From positions 1,355,493 to 1,419,492 of the forward strand of contig NZ_BIFR01000001.1 in assembly GCF_003967535.1 (NCBI RefSeq): 64,000 bases of DNA, read 5' to 3'. The DNA comes from Tengunoibacter tsumagoiensis. Its GTDB lineage: Bacteria; Chloroflexota; Ktedonobacteria; Ktedonobacterales; Ktedonobacteraceae. Positions 8,499-17,466 of this stretch are shown piece after piece (positions within the stretch are counted from its first letter, which is position 1; each line of letters begins with the position of its first letter). Below the pieces are notes generated by a model. It was not told the origin of the DNA. It did not search any database and worked only from the letters and a program-made list of their open reading frames with translations. The position numbers and the translations under genes were made by a program.

Positions 8499-10217
8499 TC
8501 ACTGCTTGCTGGAGCCTCGTCTAATCTGTTCCATACCCTCTATCCAGCCAACGAGGTGCAGACCCAAAGAGGGTTTGAGCGATCTCATGATTCTTTTCCC
8601 TACCGAGGAGCGCAGGCCGGGGCGTGCAAACAGATAAAAGTGATACATGAAGGATTGTCTGCCCAATTGGAGCCAGGCAGTGATCCAGCCCAGAATCTCA
8701 GCAAATGAGAGCGTCTGAAGGGCCAGCGTATAGATTTTGCGGTAATAGCCAGGAGTTGCCAGGACAATCCGACTATAATTCAACCAGCCAACACGATCTT
8801 TAAAGAACGCATTGGTGATAGGCTCTCCAAGATCGTTCAAGACGCGACAAAAAACATTGAGTGTCTCGTTTACCTGCCAGGCTGGTTCTTGTGAGGCTGG
8901 TTTCGCGATCATGAATTTGCTGAAAGCGCGAGCAACAGCAGGAACGGCCTCGGAGGCGCGAATACGATTAAGCTCCTGAGCGCTGAGGCAGTTGCTCTGA
9001 AGGGCAATCTGAAGCAGCGTCGTAATGCGCCGAAGGTTGCGCACATATGAGCCAAAGCCGCAGAAGGTAAGCGGAGATTGGAAGGCCGCAGCATCTCCCA
9101 GTGAGAGAACGCGATCATACGCCAGCACCTTTTGTTCAGGCTCCCAGGGAAGCTTTATGTTGTAGCCCGCAGGAATGAAGCCATAGACTGGTTTAAGAAC
9201 CTCAACGTCGCTGGTATCTTTATATGTTGGGAGCAGGGCAAAGAAATCATCAAAAAGCTCAAGAAGATCTACACGTTGACCTGCTTCAGCATAATAAAAG
9301 AGATAGATTGCGACCTGATCTTCACGCCCTGGAAAGGCCTCCCAGATTAATTGGCGACCTTTATTGGCATCCTCAGTGGAGACCAGCACCTCACCCAGCG
9401 TTGGATCAATCTCTAATGATCCAGTTCCTTGACGATAACCGCGGGCAACTGTTCCAACCGTTGGGCAGACAAGAGAAAATGGGCGTCCACAATTAAGCTG
9501 GCAGGCAATGGGGGAAGTCGCGCCCATCCCATCGATGAGGAGGCGAGCTTGATAGCTTTGAACTTCGCCACCATTGTCCTGAACATCAACCGTTACCCTC
9601 ATTCTGGGTTCCACGGCACAGCGCATAAACGTTGTTTGATGCAGGATCAGATTAGGCTGTCCATTCTCTGGAGCATGAGACTGGATTTTTTGGAGGCAGA
9701 GTGCAGTAAGCTTCTCTGCATCGACGGCGATATTCAGTACATCGGTAAGATAGAGTTCAGCAGCAGGAACGCGAATATTTTGAGGAGCAAAGCGCACTAA
9801 TCCAGAACTATATTCGCGCTGAATAATGCTTTCCAACTCTTGTTCTGTTAACAGTCCAACATCGAGCAATTCTTGTAGCTCTTCGCGTGAGATATTCCAC
9901 TCTCGATGAACGGCTCCAACGGTAAAGCGATCAAAGACCAGCACGCGGAGACCATAACGAAGCGTCATTACAGCAGCATTGAGGAGATTAAGGCCTCCAC
10001 CAGCATAAATAATATCAAAGGTTCTGGAGGTATCCACAGCCGGTCGCTCCTCATTGACAACCACCTCTGCATACTGGCGCTGTGCCCCTGGCATATTCTG
10101 CCAACTGCGGTTGAGATCTTGCAAACGTTGAAGATGAAGCTCACCTTGAGGAATGAGGTCAAAGGCATGGGCCAGGTGAGGATACTGTTCGGCAACCTGC
10201 TCAATATCTGTCTGCAT
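8499..10217 (-). CDS. FAD-dependent oxidoreductase (lycopene cyclase / geranylgeranyl reductase-like)
   Basis: About 572 residues. The FAD-binding beta-alpha-beta starts at about residue 67 (FDIIYAGGG, then an acidic end VFDR). The second FAD motif LGDAAAFQSPLTFCGFG resembles that of lycopene cyclases, geranylgeranyl reductases and flavin halogenases. The C-terminal 80 residues are hydrophobic/basic and may touch the membrane. The longest frame (from 10358) would overlap the preceding methyltransferase by 80 bases; ATG 10217, 60 bases after that gene's stop, is preferred, although its ribosome site is weak. Third gene of a HAD / methyltransferase / oxidoreductase run. Reaction and substrate are unknown; a lipid or terpenoid is a guess. 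Confidence 0.72.
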   Translation of the reverse strand: MQTDIEQVAEQYPHLAHAFDLIPQGELHLQRLQDLNRSWQNMPGAQRQYAEVVVNEERPAVDTSRTFDIIYAGGGLNLLNAAVMTLRYGLRVLVFDRFTVGAVHREWNISREELQELLDVGLLTEQELESIIQREYSSGLVRFAPQNIRVPAAELYLTDVLNIAVDAEKLTALCLQKIQSHAPENGQPNLILHQTTFMRCAVEPRMRVTVDVQDNGGEVQSYQARLLIDGMGATSPIACQLNCGRPFSLVCPTVGTVARGYRQGTGSLEIDPTLGEVLVSTEDANKGRQLIWEAFPGREDQVAIYLFYYAEAGQRVDLLELFDDFFALLPTYKDTSDVEVLKPVYGFIPAGYNIKLPWEPEQKVLAYDRVLSLGDAAAFQSPLTFCGFGSYVRNLRRITTLLQIALQSNCLSAQELNRIRASEAVPAVARAFSKFMIAKPASQEPAWQVNETLNVFCRVLNDLGEPITNAFFKDRVGWLNYSRIVLATPGYYRKIYTLALQTLSFAEILGWITAWLQLGRQSFMYHFYLFARPGLRSSVGKRIMRSLKPSLGLHLVGWIEGMEQIRRGSSKQ

Positions 10218-10278
10218 ATGCGATAAATCTTTCAATTCTTTGACAAATAGTATCATGATTGAGATACAGATATGGTTA

Positions 10279-11049
10279 TCAGCGAGATTTTTCGCCAATA
10301 GTGAGATAGACCTCCCAGCGCCGGCTGCGCACCCGTTCCGAGCGGCGGACCAGACCATTCTGCTCTATTGGTATGAGGCGTCCAAACCATGCAGCGGGTA
10401 ACTCTTCCACGATAATTCCTTCTTTCTCTTCCTGCCTGCTGGTTAAGATCTGTTCTTCTGCGGCGGGCCCCTGACGGCTGCGTTGAACCTCTTCACGGAG
10501 AGATTGTTCTTTGCGAGGACCATAAAGTGCGCGTGAGCCATAAACAACAAGCTGAATCAGGACCAGAAAAGGTTGGAGATAGCCAACAGGTAAAAGATTT
10601 GCACCCTCAATAATAATTACGCGCCCACCGGGCCGAAGCACTCGTTCGATCTCAGCAATTGTTGCTGGATCATAGATGTATTCAGAGGGAAATGTGCTGA
10701 CAACGGTATCGAATGTTTGGTCGGAGAAAGGAAGCTGCTGGGCTGACCCCTGAATAATGCATTCGGGTCCGATCAGATGGCGTTTTTTTAGCGTTAAACG
10801 GGCTGCCTCAACCATCTGTGGCGAGCGTTCTACGGCCTGACAATGATAGCCCGCTGCAAGCATATCGGCCAGCAGATCGCCCAGACCACATCCCAACTCC
10901 AGAATATCCTGTCCAGCGAGTCGGCTGAGCACTAATCGTTGCCAGACGCGCCATTGTCCGGCGAAAGGGACAGTGCTGGCAAAGCGATAGAGGTAACGAT
11001 TTCTGTAGAGTGTCTCAAATAAGAGCTTGCGAAGATGGGGAGTCATCAT
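10279..11049 (-). CDS. Class I SAM-dependent methyltransferase
   Basis: A 256-residue soluble enzyme with motif I ILELGCGLGD (about 49-58), a motif II-like acidic region, 'FDTVVSTFPSEYI' (motif IV-like) and 'LRPGGRVIIIEGAN' (motif V/VI), as in the UbiE/Methyltransf_11 group. Its start overlaps the stop of the HAD gene by four bases (ATGA), so the two are translationally coupled. The substrate cannot be told. The adjacent FAD enzyme suggests modification of a small hydrophobic molecule. Confidence 0.82.
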   Translation of the reverse strand: MMTPHLRKLLFETLYRNRYLYRFASTVPFAGQWRVWQRLVLSRLAGQDILELGCGLGDLLADMLAAGYHCQAVERSPQMVEAARLTLKKRHLIGPECIIQGSAQQLPFSDQTFDTVVSTFPSEYIYDPATIAEIERVLRPGGRVIIIEGANLLPVGYLQPFLVLIQLVVYGSRALYGPRKEQSLREEVQRSRQGPAAEEQILTSRQEEKEGIIVEELPAAWFGRLIPIEQNGLVRRSERVRSRRWEVYLTIGEKSR

Positions 11050-11939
11050 ATCTCTACCTTTGGAAAGAGCTCAAGCAGCTCGCTCAAATGCTCAATAATC
11101 ACATCAGGCTGAAGTGGATGAGGATGGGGCAGGCCATATTTGTGCTCTTCCACCTGTTTGTTGCTTGCAAGTAGTTGTTCAGGTGGAATGGCTTGTTGAC
11201 CAGAGTCAGCGCGTAGCTCTGCATAAAGTCTGGGAGATGGCTTCCAGACACTATAGATATTCAGGCGTTGTGCACCAGCAATATCGGCTCTTAGCGAATC
11301 TCCAATCATGACAGCCTCTTCGGGGGCGACCTCAAGCGCTTGTAGGGCATACTCAAAGATCCCAGGATGTGGTTTGCGTAGACAGAGATCGGCGGAGATA
11401 GCCATCTTCTCTGGCGCAAAATAGGTGAGGAGCCCCATCTGTTTCATTCCATCGATAAAGGGTTGCCCTCCCCAGTGGCGATTTGTCACGATTCCAAGGA
11501 GAAAGTTGCGCTCCTGTAGAACTGTAAGCGTAGAGTGAACATCCTCAAAGAGGACACGAGAGGCAGCGATAGGAATGCGAAAAGCCTCAAACAGCTCCTC
11601 TGCCAGCGGGCGGGGCTGTTCAGGAAGGCCCAGTTCTTGTAAGGCGAGATTTGTGCCATAGGCAAGATCAGGCTCACGTTCCTGAGCAGTCTGTGCCAGA
11701 ATACGAACATGTTTCAAAATCATCGTGCGTAGATGAAGACTTAGCTTGACCTGATCCACTTGCTCAAGCTGTGCAGGCGGAACCCGTTCGCGCAACAGAG
11801 CCAGGGCGCGCTGGTGGGCTATCTGCTCTAAGGGTAACAGCATCTCCTGCGTTGTCGAGCTCCAGAGCGTTTCGCCGCAGTCGAACAGGAGACAACGAAG
11901 CTTGCGGCCCGTAGGGGCCCGGAGAATATGTGCTGGCAA
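11046..11939 (-). CDS. HAD-superfamily hydrolase with altered nucleophile loop
   Basis: A 297-residue protein of the haloacid-dehalogenase superfamily. The nucleophile loop is LLFDCGETLW (Asp20), motif II is GIVTN, and motif IV is MIGDSLRADIAGA. Phosphatase members usually have DxD; here the second Asp is Gly22, which removes the normal general acid. It may be a slow or different hydrolase, or non-catalytic. It is first in an operon with the methyltransferase and FAD enzyme. A long hairpin lies about 55 bases upstream of its start, between it and clpP. Confidence 0.78.
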   Translation of the reverse strand: MPAHILRAPTGRKLRCLLFDCGETLWSSTTQEMLLPLEQIAHQRALALLRERVPPAQLEQVDQVKLSLHLRTMILKHVRILAQTAQEREPDLAYGTNLALQELGLPEQPRPLAEELFEAFRIPIAASRVLFEDVHSTLTVLQERNFLLGIVTNRHWGGQPFIDGMKQMGLLTYFAPEKMAISADLCLRKPHPGIFEYALQALEVAPEEAVMIGDSLRADIAGAQRLNIYSVWKPSPRLYAELRADSGQQAIPPEQLLASNKQVEEHKYGLPHPHPLQPDVIIEHLSELLELFPKVEI

Positions 11940-11992
11940 AGGAATTTTCTCCTTTTACTGATCTCGTACTCTCGTAAGAGAGAGACAAAGAG

Positions 11993-12053
11993 ACCAGGGA
12001 GAGGGCCGCGTTCATCTTTCTTCACAAAGAATGAACACGACCTTCTCCCTGGT
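11993..12053. terminator. Long hairpin between clpP and the HAD gene
   Basis: Imperfect inverted repeat: ACCAGGGAGAGGGCCGCG pairs with the region ending CTTCTCCCTGGT, and the inner arm also pairs (TTCATCTTTCTTC against the AAAGAATGAA side). There is no clear T-run. It lies downstream of clpP and upstream of the HAD gene, so it probably ends or dampens clpP transcription. Confidence 0.55.
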
Positions 12054-12162
12054 GTAACAAGAAAATCTGACAGCCAGACCTGAACGGCTGAACGACGTAG
12101 AACGAGCAAGGCTGGCTGTAGCGCGCGAGATACTCCCTGTCATCCAGGCGACATGCCCGTAG

Positions 12163-12816
12163 TTATTTCTCATCGCCTGAGGTCAAGACCTCATCGACCA
12201 GACCATACTCAACGGCCTGTTGGGCGGTCAAGTAGTAATTGCGGTCCGAATCCTGGAGGATGCGCTCAGTCGTCTGACCGGTATGTTTCGAGAGAATCTC
12301 ATAGAGGCTACGGCGCAAGCGCAGAATCTCACGAGCGGTAATCTCGATATCGGCGGCCTGGCCCTCAGCGCCACCCAGAGGCTGGTGAATCAGAACAGTC
12401 GCATTGGGAAGTGCATAGCGTTTGCCAGCCTGACCAGCGGCCAGAATGACAGCCCCCATACTCATCGCCATACCCATACAAACGGTTGAAACATCTGGAC
12501 GGAGATACTGCATTGTGTCGTAGATAGCCAGACCAGAGTAGATAACACCGCCGGGGCTATTAATGTACATGCTGATATCTTTGGTTGCGTCTTCACTTTG
12601 CAGATAAAGCAACTGACCAACAACACTATTCGCAACCATATCATCAATGGGAGTCCCAATGAAAATGATGCGATCTTTTAACAGGCGCGAGAAGAGGTCC
12701 CAACCGACGGTACCGCGAGGTGTGGTCTCGACGACATTCGGAATAATTCCGCGTGGCTCCAGAAACTCGCGGGATTCCTTAATCCATTTTGGATCGCGCG
12801 GATTGTAAATGCTCAT
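12163..12816 (-). CDS. clpP: ATP-dependent Clp protease proteolytic subunit with Asn in the catalytic triad
   Basis: A 217-residue ClpP that should form the barrel chamber with a Clp ATPase. Ser119 (in MAMSMGAV) and His144 (in VLIHQPLGG) are at canonical spacing. The third position, the Asp of E. coli 'ERDRFL', is Asn193 here ('SDRNYYL', codon AAT at 12240-12238). Spacings 119-144-193 equal those of E. coli (97-122-171), so the alignment is firm. An Asn triad is known in Listeria ClpP1, which depends on a partner ClpP2. No clpX or second clpP is in the window. Leader ATG at 12816; soluble. Confidence 0.94.
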   Translation of the reverse strand: MSIYNPRDPKWIKESREFLEPRGIIPNVVETTPRGTVGWDLFSRLLKDRIIFIGTPIDDMVANSVVGQLLYLQSEDATKDISMYINSPGGVIYSGLAIYDTMQYLRPDVSTVCMGMAMSMGAVILAAGQAGKRYALPNATVLIHQPLGGAEGQAADIEITAREILRLRRSLYEILSKHTGQTTERILQDSDRNYYLTAQQAVEYGLVDEVLTSGDEK

Positions 12817-12991
12817 GTTTGCTCCTTCTTATCTATCGTGATCTACTCCTAATCCTTGTCTAAGGAGATAAACCGTCAGCAAAAAATGAATGTGCAGAAG
12901 AAACCCACAAATGGGGGACGTTTATAGACATGATAGCACTTGGAAGATGCGAGTGCAAGAAAGCGCCAGTTATTGCGTTGTTGAAGATGAG

Positions 12992-13035
12992 ACCGATCAT
13001 TTCAGATGCGCTGATACCCATCTGGAATGATCGGT
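12992..13035 (-). terminator. Hairpin after the dnaB-dnaD-dnaI operon
   Basis: Inverted repeat ACCGATCATTTCAGATG / CATCTGGAATGATCGGT with one mismatch and a 10-base loop, about 60 bases downstream of the dnaI-like stop and upstream of clpP. Confidence 0.6.
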
Positions 13036-13092
13036 TTTCATGTATTGTTTTGTAACGGATATAGTAGATAGTTGTGCGCCTGTGGCCTGAGA

Positions 13093-14841
13093 TTACCGGC
13101 GGCGCGGCTGCCTTGGGCGAAAATCATGAGCCTGATTCATTGCAATGCTTACAACCAGGCTGGTATCGCTTAAGCGGGAGCGAATCCGTTCGTCCACTCC
13201 TTGTATACCGCGTGGATTAGCAGTAATGACAGTTGGCATACTCATATTATAGCGATAGTTGAGGAGCTGGAAGAGCTTCTCGTTGGCCCAGGGAGAGCTC
13301 TGTTGTGCGCCGAGATCATCAAGCACCAGAAGCTCGGCCTCACGCATCTTAGCGAAGAGCTGATCATAGACCTCATTGGCAGTGGGAGCAAAAGCGGCTC
13401 GTAAGTGATCCAGGAGATCGGGGACGGCTTCAAAGAGCACGACGGCCCCATCGTCCAGGCTTTGATTAGCGATTGCAGCTGCAAGATGCGTCTTGCCACA
13501 GCCATTGGGTCCGACCAGCATGAGCCAGCCATCGGGATTTTCTGCAAAATCGATGGCTGCATGAAATGCTTCCCGCACCCCTGGGATAGAGGCATTGAAC
13601 GTCTCAAAGCTCTGATGATGGAAGGCATCCAGATTCGACATATCGCGCAACTGTTGGCGGCGCTTCTCTTTGCGCTCCGTCTCTTTACAGACGCAAGGGA
13701 TGGGTTTGCCAAAGTTGGGATGACCATATGCAACATTGACGCGCAGATAGCCAGCTCCCCGACATTGGGGGCAGCCCGGGCGTGCGGCTGGAGCGGCCAG
13801 CGGAGGCTCCAGCACAGGCTGATCCATATGGCGCTCGCGAGCTGCCTCAGTCAGGGCTCGTGGATTCAGCGGTTGGGTTACGCGCTGGGAATAGCGCTGG
13901 AGATCCGGCGTTTGTGGTTGCACTGGTGGGAGTAGCGATGGTGGTGTCATATGAGGTGAAGTCGTCGTCACCCGATAGGCACTCAGATCGCGCGGATTAT
14001 GAGTGGGACGGATCATTGGACGTTCCACTTCAGCAGGAACTTGATAAGATGAACGAGCCTCGGCAACGACATTCATATCCAAACGAACCTCGGCACGCTT
14101 ATAGACAATCACATCTTTATCTTCTTGCTCCCAGTCGCCATAGCCCATGCCAATATTGTCATCCTCCTCCTCATCCCATTCTTCAATCGCATCAGCATGA
14201 GGCGCATGAGAGGCCCTGTTGGCACTCGAAATTGCAATAGTATAATCGTCGGCAGAAGTATGAGTGGAATTATTCGTTGTATAGTATGAAGTATTCGCAT
14301 AATTTGTCTGATAATCAGGCGTAGGATAATCATTCTGACGCTCAGGAGCTGTGCGAGGTTGAAGTGGTACTATAGCATCCTGTGGTAAACGTGAATGCTG
14401 GTAGGGATCGGCAGAAGGCGAGCGATAGGCCTGCTGGTGACGTGGGTAGGTAGGGTGATTGGCTCCACTCTCAGTAGTGCGAGCGGTTGGTCTATACGTT
14501 GTGTGATTGGCTCCACTCTCAGTAGTGCGAGCGGTTGGTCTATACGTTGTGTGATTGGCTCCACTCTCAGTAGTGCGAGCGGTTGGGCCATAGGTTGGAC
14601 GTGGATCTGTCTGGCGTCCAGGCTGATTCTGTGCAGGAGAGAGAGGCTGAGTTGGATATTTGCGCATAGGGGTATAGCCGGGCTGATCCAGATGTGCTCG
14701 CTGCTCATTCAGCATTCTGCGGGTAATAGGTTGTTGGGATTGAGGAGCCCGTGGACCCAGATTCGACGTGCTCTGGGATGGTCGCTGCTCAGGTGGGCGA
14801 CGTTGGGGCTGCCTCCCCATAATATCATTCAGGCGTTCCAT
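13093..14841 (-). CDS. DnaI/DnaC-type helicase-loader ATPase with long repetitive N-terminus
   Basis: A 582-residue protein, about twice the usual loader length. Residues 1-340 are low-complexity and Pro/Thr/Gln/Tyr-rich, with a 16-residue tandem repeat (14456-14590) and an acidic patch. A zinc motif follows (CPQC then CVC, about 354-385), then a DnaC/IstB-like AAA+ ATPase with Walker A GPNGCGKT (about 443-450), Walker B LLVLDDLG (about 504-511) and an arginine motif 'ERIRSRL'. The start overlaps the dnaD-like gene by 13 bases. It is the last gene of a dnaB-dnaD-dnaI order, so it probably loads DnaB. IstB-type transposase helpers also match the ATPase, but no transposase is near. Confidence 0.85.
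   Translation of the reverse strand: MERLNDIMGRQPQRRPPEQRPSQSTSNLGPRAPQSQQPITRRMLNEQRAHLDQPGYTPMRKYPTQPLSPAQNQPGRQTDPRPTYGPTARTTESGANHTTYRPTARTTESGANHTTYRPTARTTESGANHPTYPRHQQAYRSPSADPYQHSRLPQDAIVPLQPRTAPERQNDYPTPDYQTNYANTSYYTTNNSTHTSADDYTIAISSANRASHAPHADAIEEWDEEEDDNIGMGYGDWEQEDKDVIVYKRAEVRLDMNVVAEARSSYQVPAEVERPMIRPTHNPRDLSAYRVTTTSPHMTPPSLLPPVQPQTPDLQRYSQRVTQPLNPRALTEAARERHMDQPVLEPPLAAPAARPGCPQCRGAGYLRVNVAYGHPNFGKPIPCVCKETERKEKRRQQLRDMSNLDAFHHQSFETFNASIPGVREAFHAAIDFAENPDGWLMLVGPNGCGKTHLAAAIANQSLDDGAVVLFEAVPDLLDHLRAAFAPTANEVYDQLFAKMREAELLVLDDLGAQQSSPWANEKLFQLLNYRYNMSMPTVITANPRGIQGVDERIRSRLSDTSLVVSIAMNQAHDFRPRQPRRR
14456..14590. repeat. 48-base tandem repeat in the helicase-loader gene
   Basis: Nearly three copies of a 48-base unit (start points 14461, 14509 and 14557), identical over most of their length. 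Each encodes 16 residues including TARTTESGANH. The low divergence points to recent expansion or slippage in a disordered region. Confidence 0.93.
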
Positions 14842-15578
14842 GATTGCCGACCTTCCGTTTCCCAGCGCCGTAAAATAGCGCTAATATAACTCCATTTGCG
14901 TTTATTCTGCTGGATGGCCTCTCGAAAGGCCGCCTCAATCCAATCCGCTGGATAATGATCAGCGGCATCGCGAAGATCATCTGCAATAAGTGGTGATAAT
15001 AAACCGATATTCTGTTCGTATAGCACAAAGATATTGGGTCGTTCTCGTTCAACCTGGACAGTTGGTGCAGGCTCATAAGGTATAGATTTAGCATACACCC
15101 CTGCTACAACGGCCTGCTCGCTCTCTACAGCTACTGTTGCGGGCTCGGGTGTCAGTAAGCGAACTGGAATCATCTCTCCGCCTTCTAGTTCTGTAACGAC
15201 TTTGCGACTGCGAGCGGTATTAAAGAAGTACCAATAGACCACTGAAGGATCGCTATCTGGTTCTTGAAAATGTTTGAGATGGATGCGAAGGAGCGTCCCC
15301 CGCACCACGGCCTGTTCCAATCCCTGGCGCAAGCGTTCAGCAATTGGGCTAGGATCGCCGCGACGTTTGAGGCTTCGCAAGAGAATCTGGTCACTGATCA
15401 GCTCTCGATCACTGATGCAGCGGGGGTTCCCCTGTTTATTCGCCAGGGCCCAGAAGATATGAAGAGTGACTTTTAGTTCGGCATAATCTTCAATATCAGG
15501 TAAAACTTGCGTAAAAAAGACCTCAGGAATCGGGACAAATGGATTTTTGCCGGTTGGAAATCCGGTAAAGGCTGTCAT
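14829..15578 (-). CDS. DnaD-like replication initiation protein
   Basis: A 249-residue protein. The C-terminal part (about 178-243) matches the DnaD/DnaB-II domain: 'VLYEQNIGLLSP', 'IADDLRDAADHY', 'WIEAAFREAIQQNKRKWSYI' and then 'ILRRWETEG'. The N-terminal 110 residues look like a winged-helix module ('ELKVTLHIFWALANKQGNPRCI'). In Firmicutes, DnaD acts with DnaI and DnaB-type proteins to open origins and load helicase. It sits between dnaB and the loader, overlapping the loader by 13 bases, which supports that role. Confidence 0.85.
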   Translation of the reverse strand: MTAFTGFPTGKNPFVPIPEVFFTQVLPDIEDYAELKVTLHIFWALANKQGNPRCISDRELISDQILLRSLKRRGDPSPIAERLRQGLEQAVVRGTLLRIHLKHFQEPDSDPSVVYWYFFNTARSRKVVTELEGGEMIPVRLLTPEPATVAVESEQAVVAGVYAKSIPYEPAPTVQVERERPNIFVLYEQNIGLLSPLIADDLRDAADHYPADWIEAAFREAIQQNKRKWSYISAILRRWETEGRQSWNA

Positions 15579-15590
15579 ACAGGTACACCT

Positions 15591-16931
15591 CTATTCTTCT
15601 TCTGCAGGTGGCGAGACCTCCAGATCGCAGAAGCGTGTCTGACTGGCCTGGAAAAAGAGACTGACCTCGCCAACGGGACCATTGCGGTGCTTAGCAACAA
15701 TGATATCGGCGATACCTTTGCGCTCAGTATCGGGATTATAGACTTCGTCGCGATAAATAAACATGACGATATCGGCATCCTGCTCGATAGAACCGCTTTC
15801 ACGAAGATCTGAGAGCTGTGGAACTTTAGATGTACGGCTCTCTACAGCGCGAGAAAGCTGTGCCAGAGCAATGACCGGGACATTGAGCTCACGGGCCAGC
15901 CCTTTCAGGTTACGGCTGATCTCTGAGATCTCCTGGACGCGGTTCTCATTGCGTTTGCCGCCGGCTGACGACTGCATAAGCTGAAGGTAGTCAACGATAA
16001 TAAGATCGACTCCGTGTTCGGTTTGCAGACGACGGGCTTTACTGCGCATCTCCATCGTTGAGATGCCAGCCGTATCATCGATCCAGATATTGGCTTCGGA
16101 GAGCGTGCCCATAGCATAGACAATACGTTCCCACTCCTCATCCTCAATCCAGCCTGTACGGAGCCGCTGCTGATCTATCCCTGCATCCATAGAGAGTAAA
16201 CGTTGAACCAGCTGCTCTTTACTCATTTCCAGACTAAAGACCGCGATTGACTGTTTATGCTTGATAGCTGAATTATGGGCCAGGCTCAGAGCAAACGACG
16301 TTTTACCAACGGCGGGTCTGGCGGCCAGAATAATAAGATCGGAGCGCTGGAGGCCACCTGTCATGCGATCGAGATCAGTGAAGCCGGTTGGAACGCCAAC
16401 GATGGCCCCGCGTTTCTCATGAAGCTGGTCCAGCTTGGCCATATAGTCACCCAGAAGCTCACCAAGGTTCGAGAAATCGGCTCGAGCATGGCGCTGCGTG
16501 ATATTGAAGATGAGCTTCTCTGCCTTATCCAGAGCCACCTCAGCATCCCCCTCTTCATAGGCCACTGCTGCAATCTGACCGGCTGCGTGAATCAAACGGC
16601 GTAGAATCGCTGTCCGTTCAACGATACGCCCATAATATTCCACGTTGCCACTGGTCGGTACCTGATTGATCAGAGACGTGATATAGCTAGCGCCCCCCAC
16701 CTCTTCCAGCTTGTTTTTCTGCTCTAATTCATCGCAGATCGTAATAAAGTCAGCAGGCTCATGCTGTTCATAGAGCAAGAGGATCGTTTCATAGATACTG
16801 CGATGGGCATCACGATAGAAGTCCTCGGGCACCAAAAAGTCAGCCACCTGCATAATTGCTTCTGGATCAATAATGATGCTACCCAACACCCCACATTCGG
16901 CCTCTATATTTTGCGGTAATAGTTTTTCCAC
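15591..16931 (-). CDS. dnaB: Replicative DNA helicase DnaB
   Basis: A 446-residue hexameric helicase that unwinds the fork. The N-terminal domain begins 'LLPQNIEAECGVLGSIIID' and a linker runs to about 180. The RecA-like domain has Walker A ARPAVGKTSF, Walker B 'LIIVDYLQLM', the 'SLEMSKEQLVQRLL' helix and the C-terminal 'SDLRESGSIEQDADIVMF'. No intein is present. First gene of the operon with the dnaD-like and loader genes (12-base gap, then a 13-base overlap). An extended -10 promoter lies at 17188-17180, giving a leader of about 240 bases. Confidence 0.97.
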   Translation of the reverse strand: MEKLLPQNIEAECGVLGSIIIDPEAIMQVADFLVPEDFYRDAHRSIYETILLLYEQHEPADFITICDELEQKNKLEEVGGASYITSLINQVPTSGNVEYYGRIVERTAILRRLIHAAGQIAAVAYEEGDAEVALDKAEKLIFNITQRHARADFSNLGELLGDYMAKLDQLHEKRGAIVGVPTGFTDLDRMTGGLQRSDLIILAARPAVGKTSFALSLAHNSAIKHKQSIAVFSLEMSKEQLVQRLLSMDAGIDQQRLRTGWIEDEEWERIVYAMGTLSEANIWIDDTAGISTMEMRSKARRLQTEHGVDLIIVDYLQLMQSSAGGKRNENRVQEISEISRNLKGLARELNVPVIALAQLSRAVESRTSKVPQLSDLRESGSIEQDADIVMFIYRDEVYNPDTERKGIADIIVAKHRNGPVGEVSLFFQASQTRFCDLEVSPPAEEE

Positions 16932-17179
16932 GTCTTCTACTCCAGCACCTACACGCTTGGTAGCTGTGTGCCTCGTGCCTCATGCCTCTAAAAGGCCTTG
17001 CTAGTCTTCCTGGTTTCCGAGCGCAATCAAGAAAAAATGACTTCTGGTCAAGCAAAAAAAGAGAGCATCACAAATCAGTAAAGAGCTTGTCAAAGGCAGC
17101 CGGTAGAAGAAAATAAGAAAGCAAGGGAGAACAGAGCGAACTGTTCCACCGGCTCTGGATTTGTATGCTAACAAGAAGC

Positions 17180-17188
17180 ATTATAGCA
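17180..17188 (-). promoter_or_regulatory. Extended -10 promoter for the dnaB operon
   Basis: On the minus strand the sequence TGC-TATAAT gives an ideal -10 with a TGn extension and a weak -35 (CGAACG). Transcription would start near 17173. Confidence 0.5.
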
Positions 17189-17466
17189 TAAACTTGCACA
17201 TACGTTCGATAATCTAGCCCTTCGCAAGCCTGCATAGAAGCATCGTGAACTACTTTTTTTCTGCGCCAATACTCCTGATGATATCCTACTCAGTCCCAAA
17301 AATGCGCAACAGGTTCCTGTAAAATAGAAATTGGAGGCACCTGTCTGGGCCAGATGGTCAGGGCATGCGTCTCTTGGGATGATTAAAGATGGTCTGGTAC
17401 GATCTCGTGTTTACAAAGTGTACACGAAGAGGGGGCTCGAACGCAAATCCTTTTCGCCGCTTGCTT

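Noticed and set aside
14456..14590. CRISPR-like array
   Set aside because: The units are contiguous without spacers and encode protein in frame.
13093..14841. IstB-type transposase helper
   Set aside because: The ATPase domain would fit, but the zinc motif, the overlap with a dnaD-like gene and the dnaB neighbour favour a helicase loader.
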